Source: Diphasiastrum complanatum
Taxonomy: Eukaryota > Streptophyta > Lycopodiopsida > Lycopodiales > Lycopodiaceae
Direction: 5' to 3'
DNA: 64,000 nt
Assembly: GCA_029204225.1 (NCBI GenBank)
Contig: CM055096.1
Span: 75,429,521 to 75,493,520, forward strand
Of the stretch, positions 62,001-63,665 are shown piece by piece. The notes under the pieces were generated by a model. It saw only the letters and a program-made list of their open reading frames with translations. It was not told the origin of the DNA and ran no database searches. Both the position numbers and the translations under genes were made by a program. The number at the start of each line of letters is the position of its first letter. The stretch's first letter is position 1.

Positions 62001-62972
62001 AAAGGAGCACGTGCTTTTGTTGGAAATGGAGTTGGCTGGTCCATGTGTTGAAGAGCTACCCTTCCTCAACCTCCTAATGAAGTCTTAACAGTAAGAGCAT
62101 TTTTAACAATTTGATATTTGTCAGGTTTATAGGAATCCCTAAGAACTTCCCCTTGCACAAGAATTCAATTTAATATAACTAGGGATTTTTTCACAAGACA
62201 TATGTGATGTTATTACATGATGAAAAGATTGGTGCCATTCAAGATTAAGCTTACCACATCCGTGTCCTCCCATCTTTTCTCCAACTTTCTTGAGTTGGTC
62301 CTTTATCTCCTTGATCCTTGTCAAGTAAGACATTGTGGATTCACCTTGCACCATCTTCGTATTGAAAAGTGTATACTTCAAGAAAGAAGTATATGAGTGG
62401 AGGAGGTGATCTGAAACAAGACAAACATGTTGATGATTCACAAGGTCTTCCTTGACGTCCTATCATATTGGAGTAGTTCTTTGCATGGCTATCCACCTTT
62501 CACAAAAGTAGGCTTGACCTCCAAGCCCATTAGCATCGCCCAAGAATCTGCCAAGACATGTATGTTTTCCATCTTAAAATCCGTGCTTGAAGCTAGTGCC
62601 ATTCATCTTGTTAGATTCATTCAAAATCAAAGAATCAAATCTATCACTCATCTTGTTAATAGATAGATTTTTAAAGCTTTTATGCTACATGTATGTTACT
62701 TGATCATGTTTATGGTTTTCCTAAGAGTTACCACAGGAGCAATTGGGTACTTTGCTAGGCCATTTGTCCTTTATGCTTTGCTACGTTTGAGAAATTAAGT
62801 TTTTTGTTGTTAGTAATGAGCTCCTTGATTGTTGCTCAAGTGGAATGAACATTGAGAATTGTAAGTCAAATGTTCAATCTTTTGCAGATACCAATCAAAG
62901 TTGCAACAAAATCTTATGTACTTGGCTGCCATTGCCGATGCACAACCTCAAGCACCACCTACAAACGTTCAG
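24328..62972 (+). CDS. GIF: GRF-INTERACTING FACTOR (SS18/SYT-like coactivator), exons 1-3, 3' part outside window
   Basis: Transcriptional coactivator that binds GROWTH-REGULATING FACTORs and recruits SWI/SNF remodelling in the nucleus to promote cell proliferation (known for ANGUSTIFOLIA3/GIF1). Joining 24328-24390, 24679-24755 and 62888-62972 gives 75 residues: a Met/His start ([11 protein letters not shown]), then [27 protein letters not shown] and KLRECA, then [20 protein letters not shown]. This is the complete SNH domain typical of GIF proteins. All junctions are GT-AG and in phase (intron 1 phase 0, intron 2 phase 2). The QG-rich C-terminal exons must lie beyond 64000. No frameshift or missing residue is seen in the SNH part, so the gene looks functional despite a 38-kb second intron. 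Which GIF paralogue it is cannot be told. Confidence 0.93.
24391..24678 (+). other. GIF intron 1, 288 bp, with an internal repeat of the splice donor
   Basis: It starts GTAGCG and ends CCAAGCAG. The first 72-74 bp are partly duplicated: AAGGTAGCGTTTGGC at 24388 and AAGGTAGCCTTTGGC at about 24460, each followed downstream by TTTGAAGCA-C--ACTG. The copy creates a second donor-like GAAG/GTAGCC at 24462/24463. Use of that donor would add 72 nt to exon 1 with an in-frame TGA. Confidence 0.85.
24679..24755 (+). CDS. GIF: GIF exon 2 (SNH domain core)
   Basis: 77 nt preceded by AGCAG and followed by GTATGT. It codes [19 protein letters not shown] then KLRECA plus two bases of the next codon (GC, completed to Ala by the A that opens exon 3). 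This is the most conserved part of the SNH domain. Confidence 0.95.
24756..25734. other. intron 2 start, no feature recognised
   Basis: AT-rich sequence with no coding motif. Minus-strand open frames at 25402-25808 are incidental and partly overlap the antisense of the following RT. Confidence 0.4.
25735..26715 (+). pseudogene. chromovirus reverse transcriptase-RNase H, 5'-truncated
   Basis: It begins inside RT at [11 protein letters not shown], then [27 protein letters not shown] and the catalytic [10 protein letters not shown] (25818-26021 frame). It goes on through YLGHVV and [17 protein letters not shown] to RNase H ([18 protein letters not shown]; 26438-26719 frame: [41 protein letters not shown]). 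Stops at about 26021 and 26150 and a frameshift near 26420 break it. Gag, protease and the 5' LTR are missing. Confidence 0.9.
26670..27797 (+). pseudogene. chromovirus integrase
   Basis: Frame 26670-27044 has the HHCC zinc-binding region ([29 protein letters not shown]). After a stop, frame 27087-27797 (236 codons) holds the core: [38 protein letters not shown] and [20 protein letters not shown], so the catalytic D, D and E regions are all present. [19 protein letters not shown] follows. A TAG at 27795 separates it from the C-terminal part. It would insert element cDNA in the nucleus. Confidence 0.9.
27798..28208 (+). CDS. integrase C-terminal domain with chromodomain
   Basis: 136-codon frame. 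It has [20 protein letters not shown] and [14 protein letters not shown] (the GPF/Y-like module), then the chromodomain [35 protein letters not shown] and YPEFVIED. Chromodomains steer integration to modified chromatin, which defines this clade as chromoviruses. It ends 21 bp before the 3' LTR. Confidence 0.9.
   Translation: MYLLVPSKSKVLRTGKCAKLSPRYCGPWLIIKKVSQVAYKLQLPVGCKVHPVFHVSKLKKCLHDGDSMVEGLVSLEEKDTTGYGPDRILDRRERRLRNRLLQEYLVTWKGHPLSDATWETRQALQKSYPEFVIEDR
28230..28725 (+). repeat. 3' LTR of the plus-strand chromovirus
   Basis: It starts TGTTAGAGTCCAG after the purine tract GGAGGGAAGGAT. It is related in inverted orientation to 28915-29261 (shared GGCCAAGTATTGGCAA, AATAGCAGGTAG, GAGCTTGGAGAGA). 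The right end is approximate. Confidence 0.7.
28915..29261 (-). repeat. 3' LTR of the minus-strand chromovirus
   Basis: On the minus strand it starts TGTTAGAGTGAAGG at 29261, after the purine-rich AAGAAGAAAAGGAT. It matches the LTR at 28230 in inverted orientation with about 190 bp between them. The lower end is approximate. Confidence 0.65.
29262..30343 (-). pseudogene. minus-strand chromovirus integrase and chromodomain
   Basis: Minus frame 30249-29686 (187 codons) carries [53 protein letters not shown] and [18 protein letters not shown]. It is the same protein as the integrase at 27087-27797 but with the second catalytic Asp motif altered (SNMD for SDRD). A degenerate chromodomain follows at 29518-29270 ([30 protein letters not shown]). 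Pieces of the zinc-binding region ([10 protein letters not shown]) lie at about 30270-30330. RT is not found upstream. Confidence 0.85.
30344..30711 (-). pseudogene. degenerate gypsy pol linker, minus strand
   Basis: On the minus strand this continues the chromovirus upstream of the integrase zinc domain: [26 protein letters not shown]-like sequence (antisense of 30420-30510) parallels [18 protein letters not shown] in the plus-strand element. The 30800-30507 frame may include diverged sequence. Boundaries are vague. Confidence 0.5.
30712..30893. repeat. palindrome-rich TTCGAA island
   Basis: The 180 bp hold eight or so TTCGAA/GATTC sites in symmetrical contexts (GAACCGCGGTTC, GGTTCGAACC, GATTCGAATC), an A-rich run (30797-30815), and TTGC-type flanks (GTTGCATCG at the left, ATGTTGCTG at the right). 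No coding signal. It resembles a foldback element. Confidence 0.5.
30917..31095 (-). repeat. chromovirus LTR fragment
   Basis: It matches the minus-strand LTR at 29080-29261 (ACTACCGGCCTTT, TACTTGGCCT, TGTTAGAGT-type end). The rest of the LTR and the element body are absent. Confidence 0.55.
31260..31747 (+). repeat. 261-bp tandem duplication
   Basis: Copies 31260-31520 and 31521-31747 both begin with GATAAGGAGCTTTGTGA-TAGCAAGA. They run through GAGTAGATACCAAGT and GATTGATTCTTTGTTGAAGAC to GGGAATCG-GATTCATGATC. About 10 percent of positions differ. Non-coding. Confidence 0.8.
31841..31940 (+). repeat. 20-bp tandem repeat, five units
   Basis: Units at 31841, 31861, 31881, 31901 and 31921 follow the pattern GTTYAGTAGGGTTTGNTRTG, decaying to the right. 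Confidence 0.8.
31971..32393 (-). repeat. 423-bp LTR, left copy (LTR family A)
   Basis: On the plus strand it runs TGTAGGAAATC...TTTCTAACA and pairs with 39148-39570 at the same length. CCCTC directly precedes it (31966-31970) and directly follows the right copy (39571-39575), a candidate 5-bp duplication. Its inner edge CCCTCCTTAAATGA resembles the 3' end of the Copia at 41803. On the minus strand the inner edge is a purine tract, so this is a 3' LTR. Confidence 0.75.
32394..33059. other. no gene recognised; possible LTR of the enclosed gypsy element
   Basis: Non-coding. TATAAG on the minus strand near 32738-32745 and AGGGCCCAA blocks look promoter/LTR-like, but I cannot find a matching partner near 36800-37600. 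Confidence 0.3.
33060..33690 (-). pseudogene. gypsy integrase C-terminus with chromodomain
   Basis: Reading down the minus strand from 33690: [61 protein letters not shown] (end of the 34353-33400 frame), stop. A chromodomain-like [18 protein letters not shown] then EEATWEP follows (about 33250-33160). It is the tail of a chromovirus polyprotein. The integrase catalytic core does not precede it; unfamiliar sequence does. Confidence 0.75.
33691..35069 (-). pseudogene. unknown sequence in place of RT-RNase H-integrase core
   Basis: Between the protease and the integrase C-terminus this region stays largely open on the minus strand: the gag-protease frame runs uninterrupted from 35939 to 34239, and the next frame, 34353-33400, overlaps it. 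It shows no polymerase or DDE motifs. It is rich in S, V, P, L and aromatic residues (for example [20 protein letters not shown]). An 89-bp direct repeat (34215-34303 and 34304-34360) encodes two MDIWHSWLL-type units. It resembles no pol I know. It may be captured or de novo sequence. Confidence 0.45.
34239..35939 (-). CDS. gypsy gag C-terminus and aspartic protease with unknown C-terminal extension
   Basis: 566-codon minus-strand frame. Residues 78-91 are a CCHC knuckle ([14 protein letters not shown]). Residues 166-180 carry the retropepsin active site ([15 protein letters not shown], with DTG at 171-173). [19 protein letters not shown] (residues 238-256) is the C-terminal protease motif. 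The N-terminal 60 residues are Pro/Ser-rich. From about residue 290 the protein leaves known homology (see 33691-35069). The length of the open frame and intact catalytic residues suggest that this part has decayed little. Confidence 0.75.
   Translation of the reverse strand: MSLASTLQHKYSDTLPSRFSRPHPFASSFPVASTPTPTPSVPALSIVPSSPRPPTPRPAFVRRYTSAEFADLQQQRLCFRCKSPDHFARDCRQPLPITTAVFYHEGTTLDDSDIYIHISDELDLSSEPSTNLLPATCHAQLAYATWTGRPGPRSIRLRVHIAGREYIALVDTGSTHSFISSYITRRIRASPIPASQPLTVEVASSHYFPSSQMFQRLSYRIGDFSGQKDLYILPMERYDLILGADSFASLGAVTLDLTQQTLTFVLDAVTHSLVGIDSQGDFQLVTGKQFMCSLPKADDAALLSIQSTSIVASLSPSVGPLPQVDAASDLQVVDVCLAPICLDSQISYSVVIPGFIDIEAVYLGGISTIAFAHTSDCPPGSVVGAISSPLVSISPSLESVMADVPADFYGVLHGSTFDGSLAIGDQVVSSFALLHGPLLEVCDLPHAISMVPDMIHAPLALTVTHFSSEDICQMVTITYLGYLYAGIFLDEYTDILPSPGLSTYRFVVVHADGIHFWVHATDSFLPLDIWHSWLLRIAWISFGPIAYTTASFSAMDIWHSWLLHHI
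36041..36774 (-). pseudogene. gypsy gag N-terminal part
   Basis: Minus frame 36774-36340 includes [19 protein letters not shown] and [13 protein letters not shown], a typical gag N-terminus with a short coiled region followed by a Pro/Gly-rich stretch. Frame 36271-36041 holds the capsid motif [18 protein letters not shown] and [15 protein letters not shown] frame break lies near 36275-36340; after another break near 36010-36040 the sequence continues into the frame at 35939. Confidence 0.75.
36775..37559. other. leader of the gypsy element; no gene recognised
   Basis: Purine-rich on the plus strand, with T-rich and GGGCGC-containing patches. Overlapping minus-strand open frames at 36810-37200 reflect this composition bias. 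Confidence 0.35.
37560..38095 (-). pseudogene. Copia gag fragment
   Basis: Minus frame 38064-37633 reads [19 protein letters not shown] then [11 protein letters not shown], the usual Copia gag opening, and [20 protein letters not shown] further on. It then drifts out of homology. It lies downstream of a leader and a primer-site complement at 38887-38899, so it is the 5' part of a separate Copia. Confidence 0.65.
38096..38886 (-). other. Copia leader with repeated GGGCGCCC motifs
   Basis: Non-coding leader between primer site and gag. AAAATCAGCAA and GGGCGCCC(TC) recur (38539, 38853 and variants at 38620 and 38707). The same combination occurs in the leader of the Copia at 53560-53875. Confidence 0.5.
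38920..38980 (-). pseudogene. tRNA-like sequence / pol III promoter fragment
   Basis: The minus strand shows the A box TAGCTCAGTGGTAGAGC (38973-38957) and the B box GGTTCGAATCC (38940-38930), with a well-paired D arm and T arm. Only about 13 nt lie between them, too few for an anticodon arm plus variable loop, and the acceptor stem pairs poorly. This fits a tRNA-derived SINE head or a tRNA pseudogene, not a working tRNA. Confidence 0.6.
39021..39038. repeat. poly-C run of 18
   Basis: Homopolymer of 18 C. A second C run (11) is at 58860-58870. Confidence 0.95.
39148..39570 (-). repeat. 423-bp LTR, right copy (LTR family A)
   Basis: It runs TGTAGGAAATC...TTTCTAACA and pairs with 31971-32393, with a few percent substitutions and small indels. 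The primer-site complement at 39134-39146 adjoins its left end, so it is a 5' LTR for a minus-strand element. The sequence to the right (CCCTCCCCCTTTAAGAG) also reads as a purine tract on the minus strand, so the LTR may instead or also have served as 3' LTR of the gypsy relic at 39590. Confidence 0.75.
39571..40104 (-). pseudogene. gypsy relic: integrase tail, RNase H end, RT linker (internally deleted)
   Basis: Minus strand: [16 protein letters not shown]-type integrase sequence at about 39590-39720. Frame 40104-39724 holds [20 protein letters not shown] (protease-RT linker) joined directly to [14 protein letters not shown] (RNase H end). The RT and most of RNase H are therefore deleted. 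Confidence 0.65.
40249..40370 (-). pseudogene. gypsy protease tail
   Basis: The minus strand reads [33 protein letters not shown]. It matches [18 protein letters not shown] and MLGREW in the gypsy at 48615-49604. The remaining N-terminal part of the 40527-40249 frame is antisense to another gypsy piece. Confidence 0.65.
40371..41007 (+). pseudogene. plus-strand gypsy relic: integrase pieces and chromodomain
   Basis: It starts with an integrase zinc-domain scrap ([29 protein letters not shown], 40440-40545). Degenerate integrase tail ([12 protein letters not shown], about 40570-40640) and chromodomain relics ([14 protein letters not shown], then [18 protein letters not shown], 40830-41000) follow. 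Many stops. It leads into the LTR at 41008. Confidence 0.6.
41008..41698 (+). repeat. 3' LTR of the plus-strand gypsy relic
   Basis: It starts TGTTAGAGCC after GGGAAGGGA and ends TTTGACA. It contains a 74-bp direct repeat (see 41258-41389) and G-box-like CACGTG palindromes. Confidence 0.6.
41258..41389 (+). repeat. 74-bp tandem repeat with GACACGTGTC palindromes
   Basis: Copy 1 at 41258-41331, copy 2 at 41332-41389. Both read GACACGTGTCA-ATGCTCA-TGGGACACTTGGTCCAGTG and ATGAGTGACACATGTCAG. Each contains the palindrome GACACGTGTC and TGACACATGTCA. Confidence 0.85.
41699..41803 (-). repeat. truncated 3' LTR of the Copia
   Basis: CTTAACATG-CCTAAATAACTAA through CTCAACCTTTTGGGTCAAAG to TTTCTAACA matches 60785-60896. 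The remaining LTR is missing at its junction with the gypsy LTR. Confidence 0.75.
41841..43290 (-). pseudogene. Copia reverse transcriptase and RNase H
   Basis: Order on the minus strand: [40 protein letters not shown] (43115-42927), [14 protein letters not shown] and the catalytic [13 protein letters not shown] (42912-42676). Then come [47 protein letters not shown] (42740-42207) and [48 protein letters not shown] (42116-41841). Frameshifts near 43160, 42945, 42740 and a stop near 42200 interrupt it. Confidence 0.9.
43292..45255 (-). CDS. Copia protease-integrase (550-codon open frame) and linker
   Basis: The open frame 45255-43603 contains the protease motif [13 protein letters not shown] (residues 48-59), GAG-pre-integrase ([14 protein letters not shown] and [14 protein letters not shown], 180-226), and the integrase core. 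Catalytic residues are D247 (VHRDACG), D310 (RTDRGGEY) and E346 (NGVAERKN), followed by [19 protein letters not shown] and [15 protein letters not shown]. All three acidic residues are present, so the core itself looks intact. A linker frame, 43492-43292, ends in [11 protein letters not shown], just before RT. A run of four near-identical short repeats (TGCTGTCCAAGATYTTYC-type, about 43490-43640) sits in the linker. Confidence 0.9.
45256..45750 (-). pseudogene. Copia gag C-terminal half and zinc knuckle
   Basis: Minus frame from 45750: [60 protein letters not shown] and [10 protein letters not shown]. After a frame change, the zinc knuckle [14 protein letters not shown] lies at about 45355-45309. 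The first 27 codons of the 45804 frame ([12 protein letters not shown]...) are read from a gypsy LTR and are not gag. The N-terminal half lies at 52203-53215. Confidence 0.85.
45757..46076 (-). repeat. truncated 3' LTR of the gypsy
   Basis: It matches 51884-52202 from ATTCACAGGCCACCATATAGG to GGCCATAACA, with a 10-bp insertion after CCTCCAAG. The purine tract (complement of TCTCCTCCCCCT) follows at 46077-46088. Confidence 0.8.
46087..46551 (-). CDS. gypsy integrase C-terminus and chromodomain
   Basis: 154-codon frame: [53 protein letters not shown], then the chromodomain [35 protein letters not shown] and [12 protein letters not shown]. It ends almost at the purine tract, as expected for a chromovirus. 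It joins the upstream integrase frame after a stop at about 46590. Confidence 0.88.
   Translation of the reverse strand: MTFQEGDRVFLKVPEDSTTLSTGKCPKLSPRYCGHFTILKKIGSSTYQLALPKSAKVHPIFHLSRLKRVLREGDNIVPEQTLIAFEEPNSLPHEPDEILNIRNRKTRHAVCREVLVKWKDGSQEEATWESVSKLRKRYPDFIFEDIAFEDERSF
46591..47500 (-). pseudogene. gypsy integrase core
   Basis: Frame 47500-46949 carries the zinc domain ([42 protein letters not shown]) and the first catalytic segment ([33 protein letters not shown]). A single frame change near 46975 leads to frame 46977-46591 with [16 protein letters not shown] and [19 protein letters not shown], then [20 protein letters not shown]. All three acidic catalytic positions are represented, so the gene is only lightly damaged. 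Confidence 0.88.
47537..48750 (-). pseudogene. gypsy reverse transcriptase (C-terminal) and RNase H
   Basis: Frame 48553-47537 (338 codons): [15 protein letters not shown], the catalytic [31 protein letters not shown] and [12 protein letters not shown]. RNase H motifs [33 protein letters not shown] and [12 protein letters not shown] follow. Sequence 48750-48554 holds [18 protein letters not shown]-type RT in another frame with interruptions. Confidence 0.88.
48750..49604 (-). pseudogene. gypsy protease and RT N-terminal part
   Basis: Frame from 49604: the protease active site reads [14 protein letters not shown], with DDG where DSG is usual. It is followed by [18 protein letters not shown] and [12 protein letters not shown]. 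Then come the linker ([20 protein letters not shown]) and RT ([50 protein letters not shown]). A frameshift near 48752 diverts the frame. Confidence 0.88.
49699..50918 (-). pseudogene. gypsy gag
   Basis: Frame 50918-50730 ([15 protein letters not shown], acidic EGDENEEIS) is the gag N-terminus. A stop near 50705 separates it from [17 protein letters not shown]-type capsid sequence (50585-50337). Frame 50112-49699 ends in a CCHC knuckle [14 protein letters not shown]. Gag is thus broken into at least three frames. Sequence 49605-49698 links it to the protease. Confidence 0.8.
50919..51788 (-). other. gypsy leader; includes a 35-bp tandem repeat
   Basis: Non-coding leader between primer site and gag. 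At 51649-51718 two 35-bp units start GGAGACAGAAGGTAGCGCTG and are followed by a partial third (51719). Confidence 0.55.
51741..53069. repeat. tandem duplication of about 660 bp: gypsy leader end, LTR and flanking Copia gag
   Basis: Unit 1 (51741-52399) and unit 2 (52411-53069) start GAGGAGAGGAAAGGAGAAGC and end GGAGCCAAAGAAGGAGGCC. I see no differences between them by eye. About 11 bp of filler (AAAGAAGATAG) joins them. Each unit holds the primer-site complement, the complete LTR (51801-52202; 52471-52872) and about 200 bp of Copia gag, so the duplication happened after the gypsy insertion. Confidence 0.85.
51801..52202 (-). repeat. 5' LTR of the gypsy (first copy)
   Basis: About 402 bp. On the minus strand it starts TGTTATGGCCATTGG and ends next to the primer site complement at 51789-51800. 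It is repeated exactly at 52471-52872. Confidence 0.8.
52203..53215 (-). pseudogene. Copia gag N-terminal half (partly duplicated)
   Basis: Minus strand from 53215: [24 protein letters not shown], stop, [19 protein letters not shown], then a serine run ([15 protein letters not shown]) and [37 protein letters not shown], ending at the gypsy LTR. The stretch 52873-53069 is the outer copy and 52203-52399 the duplicate. The ATG is at about 53209-53211. It continues at 45750. Confidence 0.75.
53216..53905 (-). other. Copia leader with GGGCGCCC motifs
   Basis: Non-coding leader. TTTTTGGGCGCCC with flanking AAATCAGC occurs at about 53565, 53650 and 53720, with variants at 53755 and 53870. It shares its character with 38096-38886. 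Confidence 0.5.
53906..53917 (-). promoter_or_regulatory. primer binding site of the Copia (complement)
   Basis: GCTTTGATACCA is the complement of TGGTATCAAAGC, one base off the standard tRNA-iMet site. The LTR begins at 53918. Confidence 0.75.
53918..53995 (-). repeat. Copia 5' LTR, inner piece
   Basis: TGAAGGAAAACAAGAGCC to GAAGATAGG; the rest of the LTR resumes at 60529 after the inserted chromovirus. ATAGG (53991-53995) is one copy of the target duplication. Confidence 0.8.
53996..54489 (-). repeat. 3' LTR of the chromovirus
   Basis: TATAAAGTCC...GGCATGACA on the plus strand. It pairs with 60043-60528, differing by an 8-bp indel near 54440 and a few bases. The 109-codon frame inside (54062-54391) recurs in the other LTR only because the LTRs are alike. 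Confidence 0.9.
54490..55170 (-). pseudogene. chromovirus integrase C-terminus and chromodomain
   Basis: Frame 54709-54476: [38 protein letters not shown] and [10 protein letters not shown], a chromodomain. Upstream on the minus strand, [20 protein letters not shown] (about 54720-54820) and [20 protein letters not shown] (about 55080-55150) are integrase C-terminal motifs. Frames are interrupted repeatedly. Confidence 0.8.
55171..55390. repeat. foldback insertion within the integrase relic
   Basis: Left arm about 55225-55275 (AATCCTTCTTTTAACCGATC, AAGTATAACTAG) pairs with right arm about 55318-55372 (TATACTTAATAAAAGAAGGT, TACTACCAATGATTAGAAG). The integrase reads on either side (ATGYSP to the left, DSKFAGHFW to the right on the minus strand), so this is inserted or amplified DNA. 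Confidence 0.55.
55391..55480 (-). pseudogene. chromovirus integrase core scrap
   Basis: The minus strand reads [18 protein letters not shown] and FAKLEMTLN, matching the second catalytic segment (SDRDxKFxGxFW) with the first Asp lost. Confidence 0.6.
55481..57800. other. interior of the chromovirus, no domain recognised
   Basis: AT-rich decayed sequence. A block near 55655-55705 recurs at about 56835-56885 (TCCCGAA-CCATACCATATCA-AAGAGTACAT), and ATATCTACTATAATCC occurs twice (56817 and 56911). No RT motif could be read in any frame. Confidence 0.4.
57801..58230 (-). pseudogene. gypsy gag scrap
   Basis: The minus strand near 58055-58090 reads [12 protein letters not shown], a typical gypsy gag capsid motif, with degenerate flanks. 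Multiple stops. Confidence 0.45.
58948..59010 (+). repeat. (GA)n microsatellite, about 31 units
   Basis: Uninterrupted run within the chromovirus leader, directly followed by ATGGCGG. The leader from 59011 to 60029 shows no coding signal. Confidence 0.95.
60043..60528 (-). repeat. 5' LTR of the chromovirus
   Basis: It pairs with 53996-54489. The primer-site complement precedes it at 60029-60041. It is followed by the ATAGG duplication and the outer Copia LTR. Confidence 0.9.
60529..60896 (-). repeat. Copia 5' LTR, outer piece
   Basis: ATAGGCGCTCTCAAGGAGAG through CTCAACCTTTTGGGTCAAAG to TTTCTAACA. It is related to LTR family A at 31971/39148 and matches the truncated 3' LTR at 41699-41803. 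Confidence 0.8.
60897..61285 (+). pseudogene. gypsy integrase C-terminal relic, plus strand
   Basis: [35 protein letters not shown], stop, [13 protein letters not shown], then frame 61057-61245: [40 protein letters not shown] and HPIFYVS. A stop then precedes LKRVLRNT. The Copia at 41699-60896 landed directly upstream of ASPVTV, inside this gene. Confidence 0.8.
61396..61450. repeat. small dyad island next to a T run
   Basis: T10 is followed by GCAATTCGTTGTAGCGAATC and ACGATTCGTTGCAAC, inverted and direct copies of ATTCGTTG. TTGC/GCAA occurs at both edges. Confidence 0.4.
61480..62441 (-). pseudogene. Copia gag fragment
   Basis: Frame 62441-62139 contains [20 protein letters not shown] then [15 protein letters not shown], a Copia gag capsid motif. 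Downstream on the minus strand near 62010, [10 protein letters not shown] resembles the start of a CCHC knuckle in a second frame. The 192-codon frame 62010-61432 runs through here but its protein is unfamiliar and is probably not the true frame. Confidence 0.6.
62442..62887 (+). other. 3' end of GIF intron 2
   Basis: AT-rich intron sequence. A pyrimidine-containing stretch (ATGTTCAATCTTTTGCAG) leads to the acceptor at 62887. Confidence 0.6.
62888..62972 (+). CDS. GIF: GIF exon 3 (end of SNH domain)
   Basis: 85 nt between TTTGCAG and GTGTGT. The first A completes the Ala codon begun in exon 2. [20 protein letters not shown] then QAPPTNVQ follows. [14 protein letters not shown] is diagnostic for plant GIFs. 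It ends on a full codon (phase 0). Confidence 0.95.
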
Positions 62973-63227
62973 GTGTGTGGTCTAGGTCTCATAAATTTGT
63001 TCTTTCGAGCATTTATTGTACCTTTTGATCGTGTATAAGAGGATTGACACATAGGAATATTTTATACATCTTTCATTGAGCAAAGGTTGTGGTCGAAGGG
63101 CGATAATTAGAGGCAACTCCCTTGAATTATTTGCAATCGAGTCTATTCTACACTTACAACATCCTCTCCATTGAAGTTGATTGAGAAAGCAATTGTAAAA
63201 GTTTATGTTGCCACAGATGCACGTTCC

Positions 63228-63261
63228 GTTCCAGATCGTGATCCGGATCACGATCTGGAAC
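63228..63261. repeat. perfect 34-bp palindrome
   Basis: Left half GTTCCAGATCGTGATCC, right half its exact reverse complement, centre 63244/63245, no spacer. A near copy of the core follows (ATGATCCGGAA). Confidence 0.95.
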
Positions 63262-63604
63262 ATGATCCGGAAATTCCCGGTAGGATTTCCCGATTCACAA
63301 TTTTTTTTTGTTTTTTGTTTTGTGAAAGGTTGCCAATATGGATATCATGTGAAAGGATATTGAAATAGCAATTATTATGCAGTTCTGTTGTTTGGTTTAG
63401 TTGATTTAGGGTGGCTGCATTCGTAAAAAATTTGGACATCATGCATTTGCAAATATTTGCTTTTGCATTCACAAATAAGCATTCACAGGCTATATTTATC
63501 AGAAATATGGACATCAGTAGATCTGCAAACCATTTGCATAGGAATGGCAAAATCAGATAGTCATTTCAATAGCAAAAGCAGCGGATCTGGGCGCCATAAA
63601 AAAG

Positions 63605-63665
63605 TTTGCAGATTTTTTTGCGATCCAGATCGTTTTTGCAGCGGATCGCGATCTGCTGCAACACT
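63605..63665. repeat. GATC-rich dyad cluster
   Basis: TTTTTTTGCGATCCAGATCG, TTTTTGCAGCGGATCGCGAT and CTGCTGCAACAC: several overlapping inverted repeats on GCGATC/GATCGC and GCAG/CTGC. It echoes the palindrome at 63228-63261. Confidence 0.5.

Larger units (their letters stand above)
24756..62887 (+). other. GIF intron 2, 38.1 kb, filled with LTR retrotransposons
   Basis: Donor GTATGT at 24756 and acceptor TTTGCAG ending at 62887, phase 2. The two exons on either side join to one uninterrupted conserved domain, so everything between must be spliced out. At least eight LTR elements or fragments on both strands lie inside. The first about 1 kb and last about 0.45 kb look like ordinary AT-rich intron. 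Confidence 0.9.

Noticed and set aside
61432-62010. 192-codon minus-strand frame as a host gene
   Set aside because: It lies next to a Copia gag fragment, and another frame shows a knuckle-like CSFCGKE; no host domain is seen.
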